DNA of 64,000 bases from Asterias rubens. Taxonomy: Eukaryota > Echinodermata > Asteroidea > Forcipulatida > Asteriidae. The position numbers and the translations under genes were made by a program. Below the pieces are notes generated by a model. It saw nothing but the letters and a program-made list of their open reading frames with translations, was not told the DNA's origin and did no database searches. Shown piece by piece: positions 38,966 through 49,080 of this stretch (position 1 is the first letter of the stretch; every line of letters begins with the position of its first letter). Where the stretch lies: NCBI RefSeq assembly GCF_902459465.1, contig NC_047073.1, positions 8,495,036-8,559,035 on the forward strand, read 5' to 3'.

Positions 38966-39288
38966 GTTTAAAGGCACTATGTACACAATTGGTAATTATA
39001 CTGAAAATTATTGTTTGCATAAAAACTTACTTGGCCTAAGCAATGGAGAGTTGTTGATAGTATAAAACATTGTGAGAAACGGCTCCCTCTGAAGTAACAT
39101 AGTTTTTGAGAAAAAAGTATGGTAATTTTTCAGTAAAGTATGTGAATTGATTTGGAGACCTCATCGGAAAGCAGACAACTTCGATCGAGTTCAAATATCC
39201 ACAGGTTATGTTGTGCATGTTGTTGACATAGACCAAGTGAGAATACTGGTCTGTGACAATATTACCAAAGGCGTCCAGTGTCTGTAAT
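38966..39288. mobile_element. Family A element, diverged
   Basis: TTTAAAGGCACTATGTACAC to AAGGCGTCCAGTGTCTG; GTGAGAAACGGCTCCCTCTG retained. Confidence 0.7.
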
Positions 39289-39704
39289 ACCCTTTTTGTC
39301 AAAACCAAAAAGTGTTCAATGACGGCACATTTCAAATTGTGGTCTGTACAATTTCTACAGGGCATTTTCAGTTTATTCCCGAATTTTGGTGATGTTTCGT
39401 GAAGCATTGAACTTGTCCGCAATCGGGCGCCAACAGATGTGTTTGTTGCTTCTGGCGTATACAAACTATTCATGAATATTCATGATGTTGATTTAAGGTT
39501 GCGTTTGAAAGAGTTAGGTGGAGCCTGTACAAACATCTAATTTGGGCAACTGTGTATAGTCGTTTACGACCACGCCCTACCACGGACAACATCATGGGGA
39601 TCGGACTTGCATAGTCCTAACTAGGATGATAAGTCAAATATGATTTGTTTATTGGTTATTAAAACATATGGCTAGTCCTCTGTTCTCCTATAAGACTAGT
39701 CTTA

Positions 39705-40076
39705 TAGGGACTGGACACTTTTGGTTATTACTCAAAATAATGGTAAGCATAAAAACCTACTTGGTAACGAGTAATTGGGAGCTGTTGATAGTATAAAACA
39801 TTGTGAGAAACGGCTCCCTCTAAAGTAACGTAGTTTTTGAGAGAAAGAAGTAAATTCTCAGTAAAATATTTGAATCGACTTCGAGACCTCACGCGTGAGG
39901 TCTCAAAGAAAGCACACAACTTCGCGTGACAAGGGTGTTTTTCAGCCATTATTAACTCGCACCTTCGACGACCAATTGAGTTCAAATGTTCACAGGTTTG
40001 TTAATTTTGTGCATAATGTTGTGAGAAGACTGGTCTTTGACAATTTTATTACCAAAGGTGTCCAGTGTTTTTAACT
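39705..40076. mobile_element. Family A element next to family C words
   Basis: TTATAGGGACTGGACACTTT to AAGGTGTCCAGTGTTTTTAA. The preceding ACTAGTCTTATAG belongs to a family C fragment that starts near 39598. Confidence 0.7.
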
Positions 40077-40220
40077 GTGAACACCCTGTTCTGTAATCCT
40101 TTGACTGAAGCTTGAGATTCGAAAGTTTAGTTGAAACCAAGCTATAGGCCTTTTTACCCCATTCTGTTCAAAGTAAAAATTAATCACATGTTTATAAAAT
40201 AACAGCATTTGATAGCATCT

Positions 40221-40294
40221 GGCGCCGTGGCTTAGTTGGTTAAAGCGCCTGTCTTGTAAACAGGAGATCCCCGGTTCAAATCCGGGCGGTGCCT
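40221..40294 (+). tRNA. tRNA-Thr(TGT)
   Basis: Class t, intact cloverleaf, loop CTTGTAA; TTTTT directly after the gene. Confidence 0.95.
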
Positions 40295-40377
40295 TTTTGT
40301 TTTAAACAATACAGTTTCCGCCTTGACGCTTTCTGGTCAAAATCTTTAAACTTGGCTTTGAATGTATATTCTTCAGA

Positions 40378-40450
40378 GCCCGGTTAGCTCAGTCGGTAGA
40401 GCATCAGGCTTTTAATCTGAGGGTCAGGGGTTCAAGTCCCCTACCGGGCG
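40378..40450 (+). tRNA. tRNA-Lys(TTT)
   Basis: Class k3 but with an intact acceptor stem; loop CTTTTAA. Confidence 0.93.
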
Positions 40451-40538
40451 TTGTTTGTCTGGTGACAAACAAAATAGTTTAGCTTCCACATTTTGCTATC
40501 GACAATAGCTTATTTTAAATCGCATTTTGTATATTATA

Positions 40539-40611
40539 GGCGCCGTGGCATAGTTGGCTAAGCGCCTGTCCAGTAAACAGGAGATCCCCGGTTCGAATCC
40601 GGGCGGTACCT
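40539..40611 (+). tRNA. tRNA-Thr(AGT), C33 variant
   Basis: Class c, loop CCAGTAA; also a C3-A70 acceptor mismatch (GGTACC end). Confidence 0.7.
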
Positions 40612-40688
40612 TTACATTTATCCTTTTTAAGACTCTTTTATTGAGAAGTAGCAAGATTCAAAGCTTGAAATTAACTATTATAACCAGA

Positions 40689-40761
40689 GCCCGGTTAGCT
40701 CAGTCGGTAGAGCATCAGACTTTTAATCTGAGGGTCAATGATTCAAGTCCCCTACCGGGCG
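40689..40761 (+). pseudogene. tRNA-Lys(TTT)-like, broken T stem
   Basis: T stem reads AATGA against CCCCT, so only one pair remains; the rest is intact. Confidence 0.75.
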
Positions 40762-40846
40762 ACCGTGGTTTCACTTTTCAACATTTTTTGAATGAATATC
40801 ATGCTAGAAACATTTTTTACTACAATCAAATGAAACTTCGTCAAGA

Positions 40847-40919
40847 GGCGCCGTGGCATAGTTGGCTAAGCGCCTGTCCAGTAAACAGGAGATCCCCGGT
40901 TCGAATCCGGGCGGTACCT
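40847..40919 (+). tRNA. tRNA-Thr(AGT), C33 variant
   Basis: Copy of the gene at 40539, 308 bases on, same two defects. Confidence 0.7.
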
Positions 40920-40996
40920 TTACATTTATCCTTTTTAAGACTCTTTTATTGAGAAGTAGCAAGATTCAAAGCTTGAAATTAACTATTATAACCAGA

Positions 40997-41069
40997 GCCC
41001 GGTTAGCTCAGTCGGTAGAGCATCAGACTTTTAATCTGAGGGTCAATGATTCAAGTCCCCTACCGGGCG
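40997..41069 (+). pseudogene. tRNA-Lys(TTT)-like, broken T stem
   Basis: Copy of the gene at 40689, same AATGA T stem. Confidence 0.75.
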
Positions 41070-41154
41070 ACCGTGGTTTCACTTTTCAACATTTTTTGAA
41101 TGAATATCATGCTAGAAACATTTTTTACTACAATCAAATGAAACTTCGTCAAGA

Positions 41155-41227
41155 GGCGCCGTGGCTTAGTTGGCAAAGCGCCTGTCTAGTAAACAGGAGA
41201 TCCCCGGTTCGAATCCGGGCGGTGCCT
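41155..41227 (+). tRNA. tRNA-Thr(AGT)
   Basis: Class g, intact, loop CTAGTAA. Confidence 0.95.
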
Positions 41228-41304
41228 TTACATTTATCCTTTTTAAGACTCTTTTATTGAGAAATAGCAAGATTCAAAGCTTGAAATTAACTATTATAAC
41301 CAGA

Positions 41305-41377
41305 GCCCGGTTAGCTCAGTCGGTAGAGCATCAGACTTTTAATCTGAGGGTCACGGGTTCAAGTCCCCTACCGGGCG
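41305..41377 (+). tRNA. tRNA-Lys(TTT)
   Basis: Class k2. Confidence 0.92.
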
Positions 41378-41461
41378 ACCATTGTTTGTCTTTTAAAAAA
41401 AATGTGAATGAATATCACGCTAGGGACATTTTTACTACAATCAAATAAAACTTTGCTAACG

Positions 41462-41534
41462 GGCGCCGTGGCTTAGTTGGTAATGCGCCTGTCTAGTAAA
41501 CAGGAGATCCCCGGTTCGAGTCCGGGCGGTGCCT
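41462..41534 (+). tRNA. tRNA-Thr(AGT)
   Basis: Class a with AATGC in the D arm (one D-stem mismatch). Confidence 0.92.
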
Positions 41535-41616
41535 CATGTTTTAACCTACCCTTTGAACTAGCCATATTTGTATACTTGTCATTTCATAACGTGTTTCTTA
41601 TTGAGAGTCTGTCAGA

Positions 41617-41689
41617 GCCCGGTTAGCTCAGTCGGTAGAGCATCAGACTTTTAATCTGAGGGTCAGGGGTTCAAGTCCCCTACCGGGCG
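41617..41689 (+). tRNA. tRNA-Lys(TTT)
   Basis: Class k1, fully paired. Confidence 0.96.
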
Positions 41690-41775
41690 ACCATGGTTTT
41701 AACTTTTCAACATTTTTTGAATGAATATCATGCTAGAAACATTTTTTACTACAATCAAATGAAACTTTGTCAAGA

Positions 41776-41848
41776 GGCGCCGTTGCTTAGTTGGCAAAGC
41801 GCCTGTCTAGTAAACAGGAGATCCCCGGTTCGAATCCGGGCGGTGCCT
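41776..41848 (+). tRNA. tRNA-Thr(AGT)
   Basis: Class g; T instead of G at position 9. Confidence 0.92.
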
Positions 41849-41925
41849 TTACATTTATCCTTTTTAAGACTCTTTTATTGAGAAATAGCAAGATTCAAAG
41901 CTTGAAATTAACTATTATAACCAGA

Positions 41926-41998
41926 GCCCGGTTAGCTCAGTCGGTAGAGCATCTGACTTTTAATCTGAGGGTCACGGGTTCAAGTCCCCTACCGGGCG
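41926..41998 (+). tRNA. tRNA-Lys(TTT)
   Basis: Class k2 with a T-T mismatch in the anticodon stem (TCTGA on both sides). Confidence 0.88.
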
Positions 41999-42082
41999 AC
42001 CATTGTTTGTCTTTTAAAATATTTTTTAATGAATATCACGCTAGGGACATTTTTACTACAATCAAATAAAACTTTGCTAACG

Positions 42083-42155
42083 GGCGCCGTGGCTTAGTTG
42101 GTAAAGCGCCTGTCTAGTAAACAGGAGATCCCCGGTTCGAGTCCGGGCGGTGCCT
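42083..42155 (+). tRNA. tRNA-Thr(AGT)
   Basis: Class a, intact D stem. Confidence 0.95.
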
Positions 42156-42238
42156 ACAGGTTTTAACCTACCCTTTGAACTAGCCATATTTGTATACTTG
42201 TCATTTCATAATGTGTTTCTTATTGAGAGTTTGTCAGA

Positions 42239-42311
42239 GCCCGGTTAGCTCAGTCGGTAGAGCATCAGACTTTTAATCTGAGGGTCAGGGGTTCAAGTCC
42301 CCTACCGGGCG
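42239..42311 (+). tRNA. tRNA-Lys(TTT)
   Basis: Class k1. Confidence 0.96.
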
Positions 42312-42397
42312 ACCATGTTTTCACTTTTGAAATTTTTTTGGAATGAATATCATGCTAGGAATATTTTTTACTACAATCAAATGAAACTTTGTCAAAA

Positions 42398-42472
42398 GGC
42401 ACCGTGGCTTATAGTTGTTAAAGCGCCTGTCTAGTAAACAGGAGATCCCCGGTTCAAATCCGAGCGGTGCCT
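42398..42472 (+). tRNA. tRNA-Thr(AGT)-like, divergent D arm
   Basis: Class d; also starts GGCACC, not GGCGCC. Confidence 0.6.
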
Positions 42473-42662
42473 TTTTTCTCAATTATTTTCTCAATGTACA
42501 TTTTTTTTCGGCCGCAAGAAATACACCCTGTTCTGTAATCCTTTGACTGAAGCTTGAGATTCGAAAGTTTAGTTGAAACCAAGCTATAGGCCTTTTTACC
42601 CCATTCTTTTCAAAGTAAAAATTAATCACATGTTTATAAAATAACAGCATTTGAGAGCATCT

Positions 42663-42736
42663 GGCGCCGTGGCTTAGTTGGTTAAAGCGCCTGTCTTGTA
42701 AACAGGAGATCCCCGGTTCAAATCCGGGCGGTGCCT
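42663..42736 (+). tRNA. tRNA-Thr(TGT)
   Basis: Class t, intact. Confidence 0.95.
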
Positions 42737-42819
42737 TTTTGTTTTAAACAATACAGTTTCCGCCTTGACGCTTTCTGGTCAAAATCTTTAAACTTGGCTT
42801 TGAATGTATATTCTTCAGA

Positions 42820-42892
42820 GCCCGGTAAGCTCAGTCGGTAGAGCATCAGGCTTTTAATCTGAGGGTCAGGGGTTCAAGTCCCCTAACGGGCG
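42820..42892 (+). tRNA. tRNA-Lys(TTT)
   Basis: Class k3; G6-A67 acceptor mismatch and A in place of T at position 8. Confidence 0.85.
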
Positions 42893-42980
42893 TTGTTCGT
42901 CTGGTGACAAACAAAATAGTTTAGCTTCCACATTTTGCTATCGACAATAGCTTATTTTAAATCGCGTTTTGGATATTATA

Positions 42981-43053
42981 GGCGCCGTGGCATAGTTGGC
43001 AAAGCGCCTGTCCAGTAAACAGGAGATCCCCGGTTCGAATCCGGGCGGTGCCT
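42981..43053 (+). tRNA. tRNA-Thr(AGT), C33 variant
   Basis: Class c, otherwise paired. Confidence 0.8.
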
Positions 43054-43130
43054 TTACATTTATCCTTTTTAAGACTCTTTTATTGAGAAGTAGCAAGATT
43101 CAAAGCTTGAAATTAACTATTATAACCAGA

Positions 43131-43203
43131 GCCCGGTTAGCTCAGTCGGTAGAGCATCAGACTTTTAATCTGAGGGTCACGGGTTCAAGTCCCCTACCGG
43201 GCG
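43131..43203 (+). tRNA. tRNA-Lys(TTT)
   Basis: Class k2. Confidence 0.92.
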
Positions 43204-43287
43204 ACCATTGTTTGTCTTTTAAAAAAAATGTGAATGAATATCACGCTAGGGACATTTTTACTACAATCAAATAAAACTTTGCTAACG

Positions 43288-43360
43288 GGCGCCGTGGCTT
43301 AGTTGGTAATGCGCCTGTCTAGTAAACAGGAGATCCCCGGTTCGAGTCCGGGCGGTGCCT
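43288..43360 (+). tRNA. tRNA-Thr(AGT)
   Basis: Class a, AATGC D arm. Confidence 0.92.
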
Positions 43361-43443
43361 ACAGGTTTTAACCTACCCTTTGAACTAGCCATATTTGTAT
43401 ACTTGTCATTTCATAACGTGTTTCTTATTGAGAGTTTGTCAGA

Positions 43444-43516
43444 GCCCGGTTAGCTCAGTCGGTAGAGCATCAGACTTTTAATCTGAGGGTCAGGGGTTCA
43501 AGTCCCCTACCGGGCG
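43444..43516 (+). tRNA. tRNA-Lys(TTT)
   Basis: Class k1. Confidence 0.96.
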
Positions 43517-43601
43517 ACCATGGTTTCACTTTTCAACATTTTTTGAATGAATATCATGCTAGAAACATTTTTTACTACAATCAAATGAAACTTTGTCAAG
43601 A

Positions 43602-43674
43602 GGCGCCGTGGCTTAGTTGGCAAAGCGCCTGTCTAGTAAACAGGAAATCCCCGGTTCGAATCCGGGCGGTGCCT
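43602..43674 (+). tRNA. tRNA-Thr(AGT)
   Basis: Class g gene followed by a class t spacer (TTTTTGTTTTAAACAAT), so a recombination joint; variable loop AAATC. Confidence 0.93.
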
Positions 43675-43757
43675 TTTTGTTTTAAACAATACAGTTTCCG
43701 CCTTGACGCTTTCTGGTCAAAATCTTTAAACTTGGCTTTGAATGTATATTCTTCAGA

Positions 43758-43830
43758 GCCCGGTTAGCTCAGTCGGTAGAGCATCAGGCTTTTAATCTGA
43801 GGGTCAGGGGTTCAAGTCCCCTACCGGACG
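43758..43830 (+). tRNA. tRNA-Lys(TTT)
   Basis: Class k3 with a C2-A71 acceptor mismatch (ACCGGAC). Confidence 0.85.
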
Positions 43831-43916
43831 ACCATGTTTTCACTTTTGAAATTTTTTTGGAATGAATATCATGCTAGGAATATTTTTTACTACAATCAAA
43901 TGAAACTTTGTCAAAA

Positions 43917-43991
43917 GGCGCCGTGGCTTATAGTTGTTAAAGCGCCTGTCTAGTAAACAGGAGATCCCCGGTTCAAATCCGAGCGGTGCCT
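43917..43991 (+). tRNA. tRNA-Thr(AGT)-like, divergent D arm
   Basis: Class d. Confidence 0.62.
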
Positions 43992-44181
43992 TTTTTCTCA
44001 ATTATTTTCTCAATGTACATTTTTTTTCGGCCGCAAGAAATACACCCTGTTCTGTAATCCTTTGACTGAAGCTTGAGATTCGAAAGTTTAGTTGAAACCA
44101 AGCTATAGGCCTTTTTACCCCATTCTGTTCAAAGTAAAAATTAATCACATGTTTATAAAATAACAGCATTTGAGAGCATCT

Positions 44182-44255
44182 GGCGCCGTGGCTTAGTTGG
44201 TTAAAGCGCCTGTCTTGTAAACAGGAGATCCCCGGTTCAAATCCGGGCGGTGCCT
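44182..44255 (+). tRNA. tRNA-Thr(TGT)
   Basis: Class t. Confidence 0.95.
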
Positions 44256-44338
44256 TTTTGTTTTAAACAATACAGTTTCCGCCTTGACGCTTTCTGGTCA
44301 AAATCTTTAAACTTGGCTTTGAATGTATATTCTTCAGA

Positions 44339-44411
44339 GCCCGGTTAGCTCAGTCGGTAGAGCATCAGGCTTTTAATCTGAGGGTCAGGGGTTCAAGTCC
44401 CCTAACGGGCG
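44339..44411 (+). tRNA. tRNA-Lys(TTT)
   Basis: Class k3, G6-A67 mismatch. Confidence 0.87.
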
Positions 44412-44499
44412 TTGTTCGTCTGGTGACAAACAAAATAGTTTAGCTTCCACATTTTGCTATCGACAATAGCTTATTTTAAATCGCGTTTTGGATATTATA

Positions 44500-44572
44500 G
44501 GCGCCGTGGCATAGTTGGCAAAGCGCCTGTCCAGTAAACAGGAGATCCCCGGTTCGAATCCGGGCGGTGCCT
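44500..44572 (+). tRNA. tRNA-Thr(AGT), C33 variant
   Basis: Class c. Confidence 0.8.
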
Positions 44573-44649
44573 TTACATTTATCCTTTTTAAGACTCTTTT
44601 ATTGAGAAGTAGCAAGATTCAAAGCTTGAAATTAACTATTATAACCAGA

Positions 44650-44722
44650 GCCCGGTTAGCTCAGTCGGTAGAGCATCAGACTTTTAATCTGAGGGTCACG
44701 GGTTCAAGTCCCCTACCGGGCG
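44650..44722 (+). tRNA. tRNA-Lys(TTT)
   Basis: Class k2. Confidence 0.92.
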
Positions 44723-44806
44723 ACCATTGTTTGTCTTTTAAAAAAAATGTGAATGAATATCACGCTAGGGACATTTTTACTACAATCAAATAAAACTTTG
44801 CTAACG

Positions 44807-44879
44807 GGCGCCGTGGCTTAGTTGGTAATGCGCCTGTCTAGTAAACAGGAGATCCCCGGTTCGAGTCCGGGCGGTGCCT
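44807..44879 (+). tRNA. tRNA-Thr(AGT)
   Basis: Class a, AATGC D arm. Confidence 0.92.
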
Positions 44880-44962
44880 ACAGGTTTTAACCTACCCTTT
44901 GAACTAGCCATATTTGTATACTTGTCATTTCATAACGTGTTTCTTATTGAGAGTTTGTCAGA

Positions 44963-45035
44963 GCCCGGTTAGCTCAGTCGGTAGAGCATCAGACTTTTAA
45001 TCTGAGGGTCAGGGGTTCAAGTCCCCTACCGGGCG
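44963..45035 (+). tRNA. tRNA-Lys(TTT)
   Basis: Class k1. Confidence 0.96.
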
Positions 45036-45120
45036 ACCATGGTTTCACTTTTCAACATTTTTTGAATGAATATCATGCTAGAAACATTTTTTACTACAAT
45101 CAAATGAAACTTTGTCAAGA

Positions 45121-45193
45121 GGCGCCGTGGCTTAGTTGGCAAAGCGCCTGTCTAGTAAACAGGAAATCCCCGGTTCGAATCCGGGCGGTGCCT
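45121..45193 (+). tRNA. tRNA-Thr(AGT)
   Basis: Class g with class t spacer behind it, as at 43602. Confidence 0.93.
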
Positions 45194-45276
45194 TTTTGTT
45201 TTAAACAATACAGTTTCCGCCTTGACGCTTTCTGGTCAAAATCTTTAAACTTGGCTTTGAATGTATATTCTTCAGA

Positions 45277-45349
45277 GCCCGGTTAGCTCAGTCGGTAGAG
45301 CATCAGGCTTTTAATCTGAGGGTCAGGGGTTCAAGTCCCCTACCGGACA
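45277..45349 (+). tRNA. tRNA-Lys(TTT)
   Basis: Class k3, ACCGGAC mismatch and A as discriminator. Confidence 0.82.
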
Positions 45350-45435
45350 ACCATGTTTTCACTTTTGAAATTTTTTTGGAATGAATATCATGCTAGGAAT
45401 ATTTTTTACTACAATCAAATGAAACTTTGTCAAAA

Positions 45436-45510
45436 GGCGCCGTGGCTTATAGTTGTTAAAGCGCCTGTCTAGTAAACAGGAGATCCCCGGTTCAAATCCG
45501 AGCGGTGCCT
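45436..45510 (+). tRNA. tRNA-Thr(AGT)-like, divergent D arm
   Basis: Class d. Confidence 0.62.
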
Positions 45511-45700
45511 TTTTTCTCAATTATTTTCTCAATGTACATTTTTTTTCGGCCGCAAGAAATACACCCTGTTCTGTAATCCTTTGACTGAAGCTTGAGATTC
45601 GAAAGTTTAGTTGAAACCAAGCTATAGGCCTTTTTACCCCATTCTGTTCAAAGTAAAAATTAATCACATGTTTATAAAATAACAGCATTTGAGAGCATCT

Positions 45701-45774
45701 GGCGCCGTGGCTTAGTTGGTTAAAGCGCCTGTCTTGTAAACAGGAGATCCCCGGTTCAAATCCGGGCGGTGCCT
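45701..45774 (+). tRNA. tRNA-Thr(TGT)
   Basis: Class t. Confidence 0.95.
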
Positions 45775-45857
45775 TTTTGTTTTAAACAATACAGTTTCCG
45801 CCTTGACGCTTTCTGGTCAAAATCTTTAAACTTGGCTTTGAATGTATATTCTTCAGA

Positions 45858-45930
45858 GCCCGGTTAGCTCAGTCGGTAGAGCATCAGGCTTTTAATCTGA
45901 GGGTCAGGGGTTCAAGTCCCCTAACGGGCG
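45858..45930 (+). tRNA. tRNA-Lys(TTT)
   Basis: Class k3, G6-A67 mismatch. Confidence 0.87.
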
Positions 45931-46018
45931 TTGTTCGTCTGGTGACAAACAAAATAGTTTAGCTTCCACATTTTGCTATCGACAATAGCTTATTTTAAAT
46001 CGCATTTTGGATATTATA

Positions 46019-46091
46019 GGCGCCGTGGCATAGTTGGCAAAGCGCCTGTCCAGTAAACAGGAGATCCCCGGTTCGAATCCGGGCGGTGCCT
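46019..46091 (+). tRNA. tRNA-Thr(AGT), C33 variant
   Basis: Class c. Confidence 0.8.
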
Positions 46092-46168
46092 TTACATTTA
46101 TCCTTTTTAAGACTCTTTTATTGAGAAGTAGCAAGATTCAAAGCTTGAAATTAACTATTATAACCAGA

Positions 46169-46240
46169 GCCCGGTTAGCTCAGTCGGTAGAGCATCAGAC
46201 TTTTAATCTGAGGGTCACGGGTTCAAGTCCCCTACCGGCG
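46169..46240 (+). tRNA. tRNA-Lys(TTT), one base deleted
   Basis: Class k2, but the 3' acceptor strand is one G short (ACCGGC), 72 nt. Confidence 0.7.
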
Positions 46241-46324
46241 ACCATTGTTTGTCTTTTAAAAAAAATGTGAATGAATATCACGCTAGGGACATTTTTACTA
46301 CAATCAAATAAAACTCTGCTAACG

Positions 46325-46397
46325 GGCGCCGTGGCTTAGTTGGTAATGCGCCTGTCTAGTAAACAGGAGATCCCCGGTTCGAGTCCGGGCGGTGCCT
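46325..46397 (+). tRNA. tRNA-Thr(AGT)
   Basis: Class a, AATGC D arm. Confidence 0.92.
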
Positions 46398-46480
46398 ACA
46401 GGTTTTAACCTACCCTTTGAACTAGCCATATTTGTATACTTGTCATTTCATAACGTGTTTCTTATTGAGAGTTTGTCAGA

Positions 46481-46553
46481 GCCCGGTTAGCTCAGTCGGT
46501 AGAGCATCAGACTTTTAATCTGAGGGTCAGGGGTTCAAGTCCCCTACCGGGCG
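46481..46553 (+). tRNA. tRNA-Lys(TTT)
   Basis: Class k1. Confidence 0.96.
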
Positions 46554-46638
46554 ACCATGGTTTCACTTTTCAACATTTTTTGAATGAATATCATGCTAGA
46601 AACATTTTTTACTACAATCAAATGAAACTTTGTCAAGA

Positions 46639-46712
46639 GGCGCCGTGGCTTAGTTGGCAAAGCGCCTGTCTAGTAAACAGGAAGATCCCCGGTTCGAATC
46701 CGGGCGGTGCCT
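46639..46712 (+). tRNA. tRNA-Thr(AGT)
   Basis: Class g with one extra A in the variable loop (AAGATC), 74 nt. Confidence 0.88.
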
Positions 46713-46789
46713 TTACATTTATCCTTTTTAAGACTCTTTTATTGAGAAATAGCAAGATTCAAAGCTTGAAATTAACTATTATAACCAGA

Positions 46790-46862
46790 GCCCGGTTAGC
46801 TCAGTCGGTAGAGCATCAGACTTTTAATCTGAGGGTCACGGGTTCAAGTCCCCTACCGGGCG
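46790..46862 (+). tRNA. tRNA-Lys(TTT)
   Basis: Class k2. Confidence 0.92.
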
Positions 46863-46946
46863 ACCATTGTTTGTCTTTTAAAAAAATTTGTAATGAATAT
46901 CACGCTAGGGACATTTTTACTACAATCAAATAAAACTTTGCTAACG

Positions 46947-47019
46947 GGCGCCGTGGCTTAGTTGGTAAAGCGCCTGTCTAGTAAACAGGAGATCCCCGGT
47001 TCGAGTCCGGGCGGTGCCT
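46947..47019 (+). tRNA. tRNA-Thr(AGT)
   Basis: Class a, intact. Confidence 0.95.
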
Positions 47020-47102
47020 ACAGGTTTTAACCTACCCTTTGAACTAGCCATATTTGTATACTTGTCATTTCATAATGTGTTTCTTATTGAGAGTTTGTCA
47101 GA

Positions 47103-47175
47103 GCCCGGTTAGCTCAGTCGGTAGAGCATCAGACTTTTAATCTGAGGGTCAGGGGTTCAAGTCCCCTACCGGGCG
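47103..47175 (+). tRNA. tRNA-Lys(TTT)
   Basis: Class k1. Confidence 0.96.
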
Positions 47176-47261
47176 ACCATGTTTTCACTTTTGAAATTTT
47201 TTTGGAATGAATATCATGCTAGGAATATTTTTTACTACAATCAAATGAAACTTTGTCAAAA

Positions 47262-47336
47262 GGCGCCGTGGCTTATAGTTGTTAAAGCGCCTGTCTAGTA
47301 AACAGGAGATCCCCGGTTCAAATCCGAGCGGTGCCT
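47262..47336 (+). tRNA. tRNA-Thr(AGT)-like, divergent D arm
   Basis: Class d. Confidence 0.62.
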
Positions 47337-47526
47337 TTTTTCTCAATTATTTTCTCAATGTACATTTTTTTTCGGCCGCAAGAAATACACCCTGTTCTGT
47401 AATCCTTTGACTGAAGCTTGAGATTCGAAAGTTTAGTTGAAACCAAGCTATAGGCCTTTTTACCCCATTCTTTTCAAAGTAAAAATTAATCACATGTTTA
47501 TAAAATAACAGCATTTGAGAGCATCT

Positions 47527-47600
47527 GGCGCCGTGGCTTAGTTGGTTAAAGCGCCTGTCTTGTAAACAGGAGATCCCCGGTTCAAATCCGGGCGGTGCCT
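47527..47600 (+). tRNA. tRNA-Thr(TGT)
   Basis: Class t. Confidence 0.95.
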
Positions 47601-47683
47601 TTTTGTTTTAAACAATACAGTTTCCGCCTTGACGCTTTCTGGTCAAAATCTTTAAACTTGGCTTTGAATGTATATTCTTCAGA

Positions 47684-47756
47684 GCCCGGTTAGCTCAGTC
47701 GGTAGAGCATCAGGCTTTTATTCTGAGGGTCAGGGGTTCAAGTCCCCTAACGGGCG
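47684..47756 (+). tRNA. tRNA-Lys(TTT)
   Basis: Class k3, G6-A67 mismatch and T at position 38 (loop CTTTTAT). Confidence 0.8.
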
Positions 47757-47844
47757 TTGTTCGTCTGGTGACAAACAAAATAGTTTAGCTTCCACATTTT
47801 GCTATCGACAATAGCTTATTTTAAATCGCGTTTTGGATATTATA

Positions 47845-47917
47845 GGCGCCGTGGCATAGTTGGCAAAGCGCCTGTCCAGTAAACAGGAGATCCCCGGTTC
47901 GAATCCGGGCGGTGCCT
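47845..47917 (+). tRNA. tRNA-Thr(AGT), C33 variant
   Basis: Class c. Confidence 0.8.
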
Positions 47918-47994
47918 TTACATTTATCCTTTTTAAGACTCTTTTATTGAGAAGTAGCAAGATTCAAAGCTTGAAATTAACTATTATAACCAGA

Positions 47995-48067
47995 GCCCGG
48001 TTAGCTCAGTCGGTAGAGCATCAGACTTTTAATCTGAGGGTCACGGGTTCAAGTCCCCTACCGGGCG
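47995..48067 (+). tRNA. tRNA-Lys(TTT)
   Basis: Class k2. Confidence 0.92.
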
Positions 48068-48151
48068 ACCATTGTTTGTCTTTTAAAAAAAATGTGAATG
48101 AATATCACGCTAGGGACATTTTTACTACAATCAAATAAAACTCTGCTAACG

Positions 48152-48224
48152 GGCGCCGTGGCTTAGTTGGTAATGCGCCTGTCTAGTAAACAGGAGATCC
48201 CCGGTTCGAGTCCGGGCGGTGCCT
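48152..48224 (+). tRNA. tRNA-Thr(AGT)
   Basis: Class a, AATGC D arm. Confidence 0.92.
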
Positions 48225-48307
48225 ACAGGTTTTAACCTACCCTTTGAACTAGCCATATTTGTATACTTGTCATTTCATAACGTGTTTCTTATTGAGAGTT
48301 TGTCAGA

Positions 48308-48380
48308 GCCCGGTTAGCTCAGTCGGTAGAGCATCAGACTTTTAATCTGAGGGTCAGGGGTTCAAGTCCCCTACCGGGCG
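48308..48380 (+). tRNA. tRNA-Lys(TTT)
   Basis: Class k1. Confidence 0.96.
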
Positions 48381-48465
48381 ACCATGGTTTCACTTTTCAA
48401 CATTTTTTGAATGAATATCATGCTAGAAACATTTTTTACTACAATCAAATGAAACTTTGTCAAGA

Positions 48466-48538
48466 GGCGCCGTGGCTTAGTTGGCAAAGCGCCTGTCTAG
48501 TAAACAGGAGATCCCCGGTTCGAATCCGGGCGGTGCCT
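48466..48538 (+). tRNA. tRNA-Thr(AGT)
   Basis: Class g, intact; spacer behind it has a short deletion. Confidence 0.95.
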
Positions 48539-48609
48539 TTACATTTATCCTTTTCAAGACTCTTTTATTGAGAAATAGCAATAGCTTGAAATTAACTATT
48601 ATAACCAGA

Positions 48610-48682
48610 GCCCGGTTAGCTCAGTCGGTAGAGCATCAGACTTTTAATCTGAGGGTCACGGGTTCAAGTCCCCTACCGGGCG
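48610..48682 (+). tRNA. tRNA-Lys(TTT)
   Basis: Class k2. Confidence 0.92.
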
Positions 48683-48766
48683 ACCATTGTTTGTCTTTTA
48701 AAAAAAATGTGAATGAATATCACGCTAGGGACATTTTTACTACAATCAAATAAAACTTTGCTAACG

Positions 48767-48839
48767 GGCGCCGTGGCTTAGTTGGTAAAGCGCCTGTCTA
48801 GTAAACAGGAGATCCCCGGTTCGAGTCCGGGCGGTGCCT
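48767..48839 (+). tRNA. tRNA-Thr(AGT)
   Basis: Class a, intact. Confidence 0.95.
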
Positions 48840-48922
48840 ACAGGTTTTAACCTACCCTTTGAACTAGCCATATTTGTATACTTGTCATTCCATAATGTGT
48901 TTCTTATTGAGAGTTTGTCAGA

Positions 48923-48995
48923 GCCCGGTTAGCTCAGTCGGTAGAGCATCAGACTTTTAATCTGAGGGTCAGGGGTTCAAGTCCCCTACCGGGCG
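48923..48995 (+). tRNA. tRNA-Lys(TTT)
   Basis: Class k1. Confidence 0.96.
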
Positions 48996-49080
48996 ACCAT
49001 GGTTTCACTTTTCAACATTTTTTGAATGAATATCATGCTAGAAACATTGTTTACTACAATCAAATGAAACTTTGTCAAGA

